Shown here: positions 45,027-57,030 of the stretch, one piece after another
Layout of the letters: each line of letters opens with the position of its first letter
Position numbering within the stretch: position 1 is the stretch's first letter
Assembly: GCF_008831285.2 (NCBI RefSeq)
Contig: NC_045139.1
Location: forward strand, 15,978,354 to 16,042,353
Reading direction: 5' to 3'
DNA: 64,000 bases
Origin: Nymphaea colorata
Taxonomy: Eukaryota; Streptophyta; Magnoliopsida; Nymphaeales; Nymphaeaceae
Position numbers and translations under genes: made by a program
The notes under the pieces: model-generated
The model's input: only the letters and a program-made list of their open reading frames with translations
What the model was told of the DNA's origin: nothing
Database searches by the model: none

Positions 45027-46014
45027 CAAACGGCCCTGCCAGCCGCGGAATCGACCTTACAAGCCTAATTATTTTATGTGTTTTCTTTTCCTTCTTTCTC
45101 CCTTTTTTTTTTCTTTTCATGTTCTTCCTTTCCCCTATCCCCTTCTTGGAATGGAATATAGATACTGATCTCGAAAAGGGGTTTGGTTGAGAAAGAATTT
45201 TAGTTAAGCATAACGGGCGAAGAGGGGATTATCTCTCGCTTTTGCTAATGAAAAACGATCGATAAACGTGTCATCAAATTTGGAATGTTGTGATCTGCAA
45301 ACAGTGGCATGTGAGAGGCGACAAAGAAGGGATTTTGTAGTGTTGTGGGGAAACTCTGATGAAATAATCCACAAATGGCAGTGAAAGAACTGCACCCTTC
45401 GCCACCATTATGTTGAAAATGGCCGTGCAGGTTCATGCAGCACGTTAATATGGGCAAGGTATCTCGACTAAGCAACAAAAGAAGGGAAAAGGGGAGATGG
45501 GGAGAGGAATTACTACAGTATACGGTAGGGAGGGTCACATGATTACAGGCGATCGATCAAGTACAAATATTAGATAACTATCACCCGCATAGGGAATATC
45601 AAAAGGATCGATGGGTGGGTGGATGGATGGATGGATTATCTGAGGGATAGATGGCCATGGCGGATGCAACTGCTGGTACTGCTGCTACTGCTACTGCTCC
45701 TGCCTCTCCACTCCTTCGTTGTCATGTCGCTGCTAGCCACGGCAGACGTACCGAGTGCTCCAAAACTAATGGGGGCTTGTGAACTCTGCCGATCCCCTTC
45801 ACGAGCGGCCGCTACCAACCATGAGCCAACAACAAAAATTAATTGTTCTCTCCTCCCTCATGCGCGTCCTTCTCCTTCTCTTCTCTTTGGAGGCGCCTGC
45901 ACCCACTGCACTGCTATTCCTTCCCTACCCTGCGTTGAGACACCCATAAAAAGTTCAACCATCACCACAGTATGATTCGTGAGTAAACAGCAAAAAGGCG
46001 CCAGGCTGTGTACC

Positions 46015-46440
46015 TTTTCTTCTCATTTTTTACGCCTTAATTCCCCGCCCTCCCCAATATTATATTGTTACTCACATCATTCCTTTTATATACACAAAAA
46101 ATGAAAATTCCATGTCTAAAGTACTGTATAAACCATAGCTAAAAACATAATGAATCGTTGATGTGTCATAAACCATCGTTATTATTTTTAGAGAAACAGT
46201 CTTTTAGAGACAAATTTTAAATTTATAAGACATAGGTCCTAATTCCCGTATTCTTTTCATTTTTTAGGCCTTCCCCTTCCACCCCAATATTATATTTGTT
46301 ACTCACACCATGCCTTTTATGTAACTAAAAATAAAAATTTGTGGCATACAGTACCATAAAATGCATTTCCGCTAAAAGCATTATGAACGATCCTTGCATT
46401 ATAAACCGTCGTTATTGCACCTGTCATTTAGTGTTCATTT
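46015..46440. repeat. Diverged tandem repeat, period about 230 bp
   Basis: Matching blocks recur in the same order: TTCATTTTTTA-type, CCCCAATATTATATT (46052 and 46282), GTTACTCACA, CCTTTTAT, CATAATGAA / CATTATGAA and ATAAACC-TCGTTATT. By eye about three quarters of positions agree, so the duplication is old. Confidence 0.7.
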
Positions 46441-46960
46441 TTTAATTTTTAACCATATGGTAACATATGACGTTTAGCATACATAACGCCAACGTGTGTG
46501 TATGTGTGTGTGTGCACTCGCACATGCATGCATTACTGCATCTGGGGAATTCGATTTGGCAACTAAAAATGCAACTAAACTGTTAGCTTTTATCTTCTTT
46601 AGAGGTTTTTAACAGCATATCTCTCTTGCTCCAATGTCTGAGATTGGTTAATATTATTAAATAATATGCACACACACAATACGATTGAATGACTGACAAA
46701 TAAGCACACCTAGTAACTTTTCAAAAAAGTCATTATTGATTCTGTTTTTAAGCTTAGAACCACTTTTGCAATAGTGTACAAACCATCAATCATGTTTATG
46801 CCGAAGTTCATGATGCTACATTTTAATGTTTATGATTTGTAGGAGTAAAAGTTTGTTACTATACTATATTCATGGAAAACTGTTACAGAGGGATCTGTTT
46901 CTATTTTTGAGATAGATTCATGAAACAAAACAAATTATTCCTATGACACATATGACCCCT

Positions 46961-47015
46961 TAGTTTTTTATGATATGATAGTGGATTCACTATAGTTTTT
47001 TATGATATGATAGTG
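46961..47015. repeat. Short tandem duplication, period 32 bp
   Basis: TAGTTTTTTATGATATGATA followed by GTG occurs at 46961 and again at 46993. Confidence 0.8.
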
Positions 47016-47600
47016 TATTTTTACTAACAAATGATATGCATTACATCCATGCAGTCAAATTTCAAAGGACGTGGCAAATCATATATGAGAAAAGGATGTA
47101 TATTGGCACATATTTCATGTAATTATCATTTGGAGGAAGCATGAAAAGGTAAATAGATGTCATACAAGGCCGTTTTGAAAATGAAAACAATAACAAATTA
47201 ACCGCTGCATGTATCTACCCTTGTGACAAACACATGTAGTAGTGTTCTATATATGAATATGCCCCAATCATGAGGACAAACACATGAAACAGTTTGCTAT
47301 TCTCATTACCAATGGCCCCAACATATTCCATTTATAAGCATTCGGGAACTGAAACTGACGTGATGGTAAATATATTGAATCTCACACTATTCCCGTATGT
47401 ATGCCAGCGGGCAATCATTTTCTCGTATCATTGATGTTAAAAGTTGGCACGTCATGACGAAAGGTACCCCCTTCAGTTCCAAAGAATGAGTCCTTGGCTT
47501 CCCAACTGCACCTTCATATCTCTACTTCCAGTTTTCCAGCTAAACGAAATTGACTTAATCTCTAGGTTGGACAATGAGAGAACTCAAATTCTTTCTTTCG

Positions 47601-48010
47601 CACTGTAAAAAAACCTAAGTATTAACCGCGGCCACAAAATGTCGGTGAAAATGGAACCACCATCGGTAATGGTTTTACCGACGTTTCATTCTTTTGTTGA
47701 CAGGGAGAGTGTAAGGAAAAAGCATCACTGACGCACTAAACAGAAGCGTTGATGTCGATGTAGGGTACCGTTGGCATGGTTTAGTTGGCATGGTTTAGAC
47801 ATAGGTAAACTTCGACTATTACCGATATCCTCTCACATCGATAATAATTAATTATTTCTGCATTTTAGTAGCCGTTGGTAAAAACTCTACCGACAGCGAG
47901 ACAAACCGTCGGTAAAATTTTAGCTGACAAATAATTGGACGTCGGCAAAACTTTAACCGATGTCTGACCTAACATCACTGTTACTCTTTATCGACCCATA
48001 TTTATGTGTC
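47601..48010. mobile_element. CACTA-like transposon end, left terminus at 47601
   Basis: The sequence starts CACTGTAAAAAAAC and is followed by many copies, in both orientations, of ACCGACG / CGTCGGT / CCGTTGGTA motifs, the sub-terminal pattern of plant CACTA (En/Spm) elements. No transposase frame and no matching right end are visible; the right limit given is just where the motifs stop. Confidence 0.5.
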
Positions 48011-48248
48011 GTTAAAGTTTTTCAATTTTTTTTTATTCGACTATGACATAATTTTTTCAAAAATCAAAAATACATACACAACATGCCGCTTATATTTTTC
48101 ATCTATCAAATGAAGCAAACAAAATAATTACATGCTCATGAACCAAACATATATGTATAACAAATGTTTGAACTTATATCACAATACAACTGTTTCAAGT
48201 TACAAAACCGTTTTTAACATAATGATAATATGTACAGAAAGTTACAGT

Positions 48249-48317
<69 letters not shown>

Positions 48318-48318
48318 A
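48249..48318. repeat. (CT)n(AT)n(GT)n microsatellite
   Basis: A run of CT, then about 40 bases of AT, ending in a short GT run. It has the same composition as the tract at 36554 but without the closing AG block. Confidence 0.85.
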
Positions 48319-48633
48319 CTTCATTTGTTTTGGTCCGACCAGTACGATGCTTCTATTATGTAGATTTTCTCTTTCCTGGCCATGAATTCCTCAGCAATTG
48401 GGAGGGTTAATTAATCCAAGAATCTCCTGATCCATGCCAATTATTTACATAGGTGTGAGGGAGGGATATTCCTAATAATCTGTTGGAAGGAGGGAAAAAA
48501 AAGTGAACTTCTTGTGGTCTCAGAGTTTTATTGTTTGGGATAAAAAGTATTTTCAGTCAAGCAAGTGTATTCAACGCATATTCTGGAGGAACCACTATTC
48601 AACTTATGAAAAAATAAGAAATCATAAATATAT

Positions 48634-48957
48634 ATTGTTCATTATCTGAATTATAAATGGTGGCATGTGCAACACTCGAGTTGAATGGTGTATTATAAGA
48701 CCACCGAGATTCCAAAGTAGTCACCCATGAGGCAGTGGGAGGGAATGGCGTTGGCTCTCGCAAACTGCAGAGATTTTCATTTTCACATATCTATATATAT
48801 ATATATATATATTGTTTATTATCTGAACTATAAATGGTGGCATGTGCAACACTCGAGTTGAATGGTGTATCATAGGACCACCAAGATTCCAAAGCAGCCA
48901 CTCAAGAGGCAGCGGGAGGGAATGGCTTTGGCTCTCGCAAACTGTAGAGATTTTTAT
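48634..48957. repeat. Tandem duplication, period 177 bp
   Basis: Two copies of a unit of about 147 bases, each holding TGGCATGTGCAACACTCGAG and GGCTCTCGCAAACTG, are separated by an AT microsatellite at the junction (about 48790-48810). By eye they agree at about nine of ten positions. No coding frame is conserved between copies. Confidence 0.85.
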
Positions 48958-51900
48958 TTTCCTCAAAATAACCATATACTGCCTGTGAACAAAGTGAGTG
49001 CATTTTTTCATTAAGTATGAGTGATTGCAACAACTCACGCTGACGACCACTCGTTTAAGGGAAAAAAAAAGGAATTTGTCTGAGATCCCAAATGACAAAA
49101 CTACTTGGGCGCTAGGTGACAACCATTTCAGGAACAACCAAAATCACGGATTGAGAAAATCCATTCCAAATTTTCTCACTTGGATGATAGTTCTCTAGCT
49201 CGGTAGTTGCAAATGAAATCAAGATATATGGCATCCAATGTTTCGTATGCATGCCTTATAAATGGGTTTCGATTTGGAACCATCTCCCTCCCTACAGCTT
49301 ATGCGCAAGTGCTGCTATAATCTCAACATTTTCTGCTGTTTTTTGTTATAATAACTCCTCGTATCATGATCTTTATTGTCAATATGATAAGAAAGAACTC
49401 TTGAATCGTTAGAATCAAGCACGCATTCTGGATCGTATAATATGTATATATGGCATCGCAAAGCTGGCGTCATGAATAAATAAAAAATGAATTGGCGATT
49501 TAGGAGACATTTTATCACAAGAAGAATTGCTCAAAGATCCATTTTCATCCTGCCAACTACGTAAAATCATATATAAATGGATGAAATCGACAAAGTTAAT
49601 TGCTTGATGAAGTCATTGAGAATCCAACGGTGCTTGGAGAGATTCATGAACTTCTTACGTTTGAATCATGCGTGAGTGCGTGCGTGTGTGTGTGTGGAGA
49701 GCGTGCACATGATTGTAAGTGCATGCATGCATGCATGCACAGATTCATGCATTTGTCATTTTGAACGTCTTCACATTGGGATATTGTCAAATGTCAAATT
49801 TAACTTTATGTACCACCCTCGACATGATACATTATGTGCTATTACCGCTCCGGCCAATACACAAAATCCAAGCATCAAAAGTAAATGTTGGTTGTCCAAA
49901 AATCTGCCAAGCAAAACCTGCAGACGGCCAATGTATTTCTTTTATATATACATATAATAACAATTGCAACGCCTAGCAGTACACATGGTTAAATTTATCG
50001 TGAATAACAACAGTGATATTTTTTTTCTTTTCTTTCTCAGAAGATTGTTGAATCGCAAGAAATAAATGAAACTTTAAAGCGACTAGTTTCAAAATGAAGT
50101 TAGCTCTCATTTCCTTATATGTACAAATAAATGGGTAAGTATTAGAGACTGAGGAGAGACTGAGGACTTCAACATTGATCTTGAACATCGATTTAGTTCA
50201 CGTATAGTGGAGAAAAAGAAGATAAAGACATTTTGGTATTCACAGTGAAAAAGTCAAAAACCATATGTGTGTGTATATATATATATATATATATAGGCAT
50301 TAGGTGCAAATGGCACGAATTTCTCAACAAAATAATGCCGACAGCCTTCGGCTATTGGTTTTTCTCATATTCCTCCTATAAAGTCGGATCCTGGAAAGTT
50401 AGATACATAAAAAAAAAGGAAGAGGGGGGCTTCGGACTTTTTGTAGCTGAATGGGGCAAAATTCTTTTGTTGGATCTGACTCATCTGCATCCCTACCAAA
50501 GATACAGTGGGTTCACCCCATATATCTCATGCCGACAGCCTCTTTTTCTCATTCCTTAAAGCAACAATTATGTCGCATTTATTGGTTGCTTATATTCCCA
50601 TCTATCATCATGAAACAGCCCCACCTTCTAATCCTGTGTTGCTTTCCGTGCTTTGTTTGAATGCAACTTCACCCGGTTGCCGTGTAGATCTGAAATTATT
50701 GTCGAGTTGGATTTGAATGGAGGGCTTGAAGTTTTCAACGGGAGAGCAATTGCAGTATAGAATTTCGCGACAGGGCGTAACTCGTCGTGTCAGGAAAAAC
50801 TTTGCATCTGAGAGAGAGCTAACAAAAGCTCCATATATAACCCCATTGACGTAAAAATTAACTACAGTACAATTGATTTACAGACTTCACTTGTAATCCC
50901 CTAGTCTCTTTGATGCTTGAAACAGACTTAGATATATATGTTGCATGCAGTCAAATATCTTTATGACAGCAAAGTTTCACAAGAGGGAGATAAACTTTTG
51001 CTTGATCATGGTTGGGCTGAATCTTAGACTACTGGGTCCTACCTGTCTCTCTAGAATGGCTGACCAAAGTTGGTATAAAAGTGGTCTCATGGGTCATTGG
51101 TGGTGCACATGTCCGACAAGGGTTGGTCTGATTAGAGGCAGCTTAGGATTGCCTTCCATTAGCTTTCTGAATGATGGAAGGACGATAATCTACTGCCAAT
51201 AAGATAGGTATCAGCAGTGGCAATGTGCACCATCAATTTAGATACCACACCATTGTACTACTGATACACCCACAAGAATTTTTAGCTTCGTGTAGCAAAA
51301 AAGTTTTGCAGAACTTTTGAGGCTCTGAAATTTTCAGATCTCATATCTTCTGTTTCATTTCAAATATTAAGTTGGTTTGTGACATTTAGGCAATTGACAA
51401 GTATTCCATCTCTGCTCCGTTTCAACAACAAATTCATTTGTGGTTGTATCTTGGTGAAATTGATGCAGATATGTTACTCGTGGAATATTCGCATAGAAGT
51501 TCATGCAACTCATCAATTCGCTTTTTTTTTTTTAAATTTTGAAGTTATTTCTACTTGTATACGAGTTTAGGTCAAATACTTGAGGGTTCCAGGTGTCAAT
51601 CGAAACTGCCGGAGGCCAGCAGAGTCCGTGCAGCGGTGCCGGTCATTAAGTCAAGTGAGAATTTCGGCGCGGGGGGATTTGGCGTGCTTGGTACCAGCCC
51701 CATTGCTTGTATGGGTTTCCAAGTAGGCTTTGGACGGAGAAAGCGGGCCTGCCATCACCAGCGGTGGCCCTCCGGCCTGTGGGCCGGCGGGTCTCTGCCT
51801 CCCTGCTGCAATTAGTAAACGACACGGTTCTGCATGTGCCCAGCAGAGGACGAGATCTCACTTGCCGACGACAGGGAGCAAATTCTACCTGCTCTGTATC

Positions 51901-53728
51901 AGCCCCGTATCGGCCATTAAGAATCCGAACAGCCTTCCTCTCGTGGACGTGGGACAGGACAAGATGATACACTTGCTGCTAATCTTCTAAAAGCTTTCAA
52001 TTATTTTAAGTTAGGCTTTTGTTACTTTGCAGTGTATAAATATAAAAGCCAGCTTATGATCTCCATTCATGTCCGCTCATATGGTCTGATCACCTCCCTT
52101 CAGCAAAACGATATGGCTCTGATATCGACAACATTGGCAGCATTTGTTGTGGCCGTTTTTGAATCGAATTATTCCAGAAAGATTTATACACGAACCCAAT
52201 GAATTGAACTAGCGTCGTATCTGAATTGGAAGAGCAGAGGGCTTGTTGATTTTTTTTTTTTTAATTACGAAAACATGAAACGTTTGGATTTTAAAAATTA
52301 TAAAGTAAATATTGGTTTTTAGTTAAGCTTTTCAAAAGTATAATGGCTAGTATTTATAAAAAATAGTAGCAAGGATTATGAAATAGAAATTGGGAAAAAA
52401 AAGGAACTCAGCGTTTCACCCAAGCACATGAGTTCTTCCATCCATGGTCCAACGGTGCTCTTAAATAATAAAATCTGGTTACTTAGCCAGCCCTATTAGC
52501 AGCCGGACATGTTATCAGGCCTAAGCCAGTTGTAAAAATTGGCAGACCCATCTCAGACCCTTCTAATGAGAGCTACAGTAAGGTCATGTCCGGCTTGGTG
52601 AAGCCAGAAAAAACTCCGGCAATAATCAGGCGGCAGGCCGTCCAAAGTTGGGCTGGAAGCCTGGAACATTGACAGGCTGAGCCCAATATCGGCCACCGGA
52701 TAATGTAGCAATTTAAGTAAGTAGGCCTTATCAGTTGGCGAGCGAGACATTTTTTAACTCAGGGGCACTAAGTGACGGCTTGATGGAAGATGTAGCAGCA
52801 GATTCTCTAGTCAGCTGCAGCTAAAAGCTAGCGCAGTCAAGAGTCTACCCATGACCAATCGATCAAAAACTCAGAAACACGGATCCTATGGTTAGACTCA
52901 AGGCAACCTCACTATCAGTTTAAAACCCTCAGGGCCATGTGGGCAGTATGCTTATGTTACTTTGAGGGATTTCAGCCGTGCTGTGAATTGAAGTCTAGAA
53001 TTGATGCAGGCCTAAACGCCAGAGAGTTCCAAATCTGTGCCAAATTCCCCAGTACAGAGATGTGAATTGGAGACGAATCTACCACTGTTGATTCAAAGGG
53101 ACAGATCATGTCAGACCGTCGCCGGCCAAAGCTTGATATGCGACAGCTAACCCTTTATTTTCATAACCGCAAGCTGCAGATTGCGCCAGAACATATGCAC
53201 TTGAGATATGCATCAATCAATCTCTTGATTCTCTTCAACTTAAAATTCTTTATATCCAACCACCTTGTTGTCTCTCAAGAAGAAAAAAGCTTCAAACCCC
53301 TAGCTAGACCAATTAATAAAACTCTGGCAGCATCCAACTGTTATGACTGTATACTGTAGTCTTCTTGTGACCATATTGGCGTTTTCCCAATGAGGAAGCA
53401 ATTTCCATTGAAGGCCGGCTTCTCTTTGAGCAGCACTGCAACAAATGCACCGCAAAAATGAAATCGATTAATGTGTTAAATTCATACTAAGGGAAGTGTT
53501 ATCGAAGCTATTAATAAGGATAATTGGTCTTCTATAACTACTGAATCATCACACCTGCTCTCTAGCAGAAACCTTGCAGTTTTCCTCGGAACCCATGTTC
53601 AACCTGGAAGTTGTGAATTTTTTCTAAGTTAACATTCTTGTTCACTTTGTGTACATTATTATCATTTCTTTCATCGTAAGTTACATTTAAGTAAACAGAT
53701 GCTCATGCGTAAGTTTGCGATAGAGGGA

Positions 53729-53950
53729 AATCTCTCAAATGCAAATTTCTCTTTTCGATACTGTAAAGAGAAACTCTGTCGAGATCATGCTTCTTCACTT
53801 GAAAGAACTTCAAAGGAGGGGAAGGAATTCTCTTTTCGATATCGTAGAGAGAAAACAATTATCAAGTGAGAGAACAATCTCTCAAATGCAAATTTCACTA
53901 TGAAGATCATGCTTCTTCTCTGAAAGAACTTCAAGTGAGAGAACAATTAT
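53729..53950. repeat. Mosaic of short direct repeats
   Basis: AATCTCTCAAATGCAAATTTC occurs at 53729 and 53876 (step 147), while AGATCATGCTTCTTC with GAAAGAACTTCAA recurs with step 122 (53782 and 53904). TCTCTTTTCGATA and GTGAGAGAACAA are also doubled. The unequal steps mean the duplication was later rearranged. Confidence 0.7.
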
Positions 53951-55194
53951 CATAAAAAACGTCAACATGACGATGGCAGGATTCAGATTTGATCTACACT
54001 TTAGGTTCAGCAGTTCTATTATTAAAAGATGTCATGTTCGAGGCTTAATCCACAGTTTTCACTCACCAGTACTCTTCAAAAATTCCTTCATATTACGTGT
54101 ATTGTTTGTAGTTTTCCCCATTTCCAACAGCCATGTTGGCGGATCGATTGGATTAGGGTTGGATATCTGGCCGAAATACTACTGCAGAAAGTTAGATATG
54201 AAAAAAAAAAAAGTTATCTGATTATGAAATCGGATGAGATTCAGATCTAATGAACGCCATTCAATCAGATTCTGGTCCGATTTTACATAAATATCCAATT
54301 AAAACCAGACTTGGATTTAGATTTAGATCAAGTTTCAAATAAATATCCTATATCTAATATCTACATCTTGAAGCCAGTTTTAACGTATCATAATGTGGTC
54401 TGGATATTTAGTTGTACATTTGAAAAGTCGAATCCAAATTCAGGTGTGAAAATAAAAGTTGGATTCGGATTAGGTTCAAATTGTGAATTTAAAAATTCTG
54501 ATTCCTTGTGGCATATAGACTTTTCTTTTTTTGTACTTGATTCCAAATTCTAGTCTCAATATGAGAACATCCGATTAAATGGGATATGCTAAAGGTTCAT
54601 CCAATTCAAATTGGATCCATAATTGACACTCCCTAAGTGGTTTCCACTCCATTAACATATCATCCTTGATGAAACAAGAAATTATATAGTAACGACTAAC
54701 AATTACAAGCAGTGCACTTCCTGTTTTAAACTTTGATATCTTCAAAGGGAGATTATAAGTTGCTGATGTAAAACCGATAAAAATGTTGGCCTTTCAAATC
54801 TGAAAGTAACTTCTTAGACTTGTTTATGGTGATGCTTCGGGTCAATTCTTAAATCTCAATCCATGTTTGAGTTTTTAAAATCGCGTTGGTTTCGATAGGC
54901 TTGGGATGCTAAGAAGAAAGAAATTAAAAAGCATTCACGTCATCTTGCACGCCTCTCTCTTGCAGTCAGACCACTTGCGTACAATATCATAGTTGCTTGG
55001 AAGGGAAAAAGAAGCGAACATGCCAAATGCACATTTTAATTCATTACGCGTTTAGGTTGAAATCCGCGTAGGCTAGAGATTTCTTGTAAAAAAAGAAAAA
55101 ACGAGCCTTCCTTACTTCACAATGAAAATATTTTAATTTCTTTTGTTTGATTCTTCGTATTATTTTTCTTGTTATTATGCACAAAAGGGAGGAG

Positions 55195-55649
55195 TAGGGC
55201 TGCACAACGAGCCGAGCCAACTTGGGCGCAACTTAAATTCGCTCAAAAACACTCGGCCCGTGTTCGACTCGCTTATAAATGAGTTCGAGCTTGCAAAGAT
55301 ACTTGAAAAGATAGACGAGTTGAGTTTGAGTTTCAGGAACTCAACTCGTTTATACTCCACTTGACTAGCAAACCAGTAATCTATATAATACTGTCAAAAC
55401 TGGTCACCGGTTTCGACTTTTAGGGTAAGAACAAATTTTTACAAGTTACACGAGTTAAACGCTTACGTGAGTTAATACTTACACGAGTTAATACTTACAA
55501 GAATTAACACCTAGAAGAGTTAAATGGTTAAACGAGTTGAGTTCGAGCTCGATTTTGTGTAGTCGAGTCGAGCTCGGCTCTAGTTTTTTAAGCCGAGTCG
55601 AGCTCGAGCTGGCCAAATTCGGGCTCGACTCAGATCATGTGCAACCCTA
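55195..55649. mobile_element. hAT-like miniature transposon (455 bp)
   Basis: The ends are TAGGGCTGCAC and, inverted, TAGGGTTGCAC. The flanks GGGAGGAG (55187-55194) and GAGAGGAG (55650-55657) match at 7 of 8 bases, as expected for an older 8-bp target duplication. The inside is rich in GAGTCGAGCTCGAG-like palindromes and near-repeats of ACGAGTTAA. It shares ends and composition with 19401-19807. Confidence 0.75.
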
Positions 55650-56247
55650 GAGAGGAGTCATATGAGATGAAAATTTCACTTGCGGATCCGAAACAGAGAT
55701 CCTTGGAATTAAATGATAAATGAACGACAATAAGAGGTGTCAGCTAATCTCAAGGAAATTATGGGAAAGCTTTAAGTTGTGTTTGTTTCATATTCGTGGT
55801 TTCAAATCCATGGATTTAAGATGGTTCTTAACATCTACTACTCAAAAGGTATAAAATTAGAAACTATCCAACGCAACCTTATAAAATTATTATGAACGTA
55901 TGCAACCAGAAACAAAGGCACCTAACGTTTAAGAAAATAACAAATCGCTACTCAACTTTTGAAAGTCCACAAACAAGTGCTCCACTTCCGACAAAAATTC
56001 TCAAAAAGCTGAACACTAGAAAAACATTGGTCTCTGATATACAATGACAAAGATGCTCGTTGTAAGAACAAAAGTATCTTTTTCAGCTAAGGGAGAAAAG
56101 TGATTCTTTTAAGGGTCTTTATTTGAAAAATGAGTGGTTTTTTAATAGGAAGCTCTTTGAGATTTCCTTACAAAAGTTTAGCGCTTATTTGTTAGTTTTC
56201 AAAACTGTATGAACAATGATTTGCTATTTGTCAAAAGGTAGTGTCTT

Positions 56248-57030
56248 TGATAGAACCTCGCTGTCGAGGCGCTATCGCTACCCAAGATCACGCTCAGCAG
56301 GGCGGATTGGTTTCAGCTTTGTGATCTGTCACAGCTTCTCCTTTTATCGCAGGATCAAGGGAGGCAGTTGTTCCTTTGGCTGATTGGAGAGAAGAAGACA
56401 AGAGGATTGAGGACGATTGACGCCGTCGGATCGAAGAAAGACACCAGCCGTTGCTGGTCAATGGTGAGAAGAAATCAATCCGGCCGCCGCCCGGAAAATG
56501 AGTAGACTTGGTTGAGAAGAAGATGAGATGAGAGAAAGAGTGACGCCCAAAGTGAAAATCAATTCATTCTTCATTCAAGCGTAATCCCAAAAAGCCCTAA
56601 TTACAAAGCTTATATATATGAAAAGTGTCTCGATTCATTTAGCTCCTAACCCAAGACGGTATAAAGAACTTAAAGTAAAACGATTCTAACACGTCTCAAA
56701 TTGAGACGGTACAAAAGAGTAAATAAACATAAGCAAAAGGGCGCTTGGATTAGATCTGGTTGCGCCTGCTCTCTCTATGAATCTGGACCCTATGGGTCGC
56801 TTCTTGGGCTTGCGCCCATCCTCGGCCGTACACCATGCTGCGGCCTGCTGCTCACGGCTCTCTCTGCTAAGGCTAACCTCACAAGGCAACAAGGACATAA
56901 GCCTATCGGGTGGTAATCGGCGTGCCCAGCTGCTACTCACGCCACTGGTCAGCTCTACTCTAGTGCTCTCGACTATGCCTTCGACAGTCCTGCCAAAATT
57001 AGGCAAGTTTGTAACCTTAGTAATTAAATA
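56248..57030 (-). mobile_element. LTR-like retroelement segment (approximate right limit)
   Basis: The segment starts TGATAGAACCTCGCT, matching the start at 15927, and shares two further short blocks with that segment in the same order (TCGATTCA at 56630 and ACTTAAAGTAAAACG at 56668). On the minus strand TATATATAAGC lies upstream of these in a promoter-like place. No retroelement protein is encoded. Confidence 0.35.

Noticed and set aside
45619-45975. A 118-codon plus-strand frame starting MDGWMDYLRDRW with a Leu-rich stretch like a signal peptide.
   Set aside because: Its start lies in a (GGAT)n microsatellite and its Leu run is a CTG/CTA low-complexity tract. The opposite strand is equally open, there is no known domain, and no splice or promoter support.
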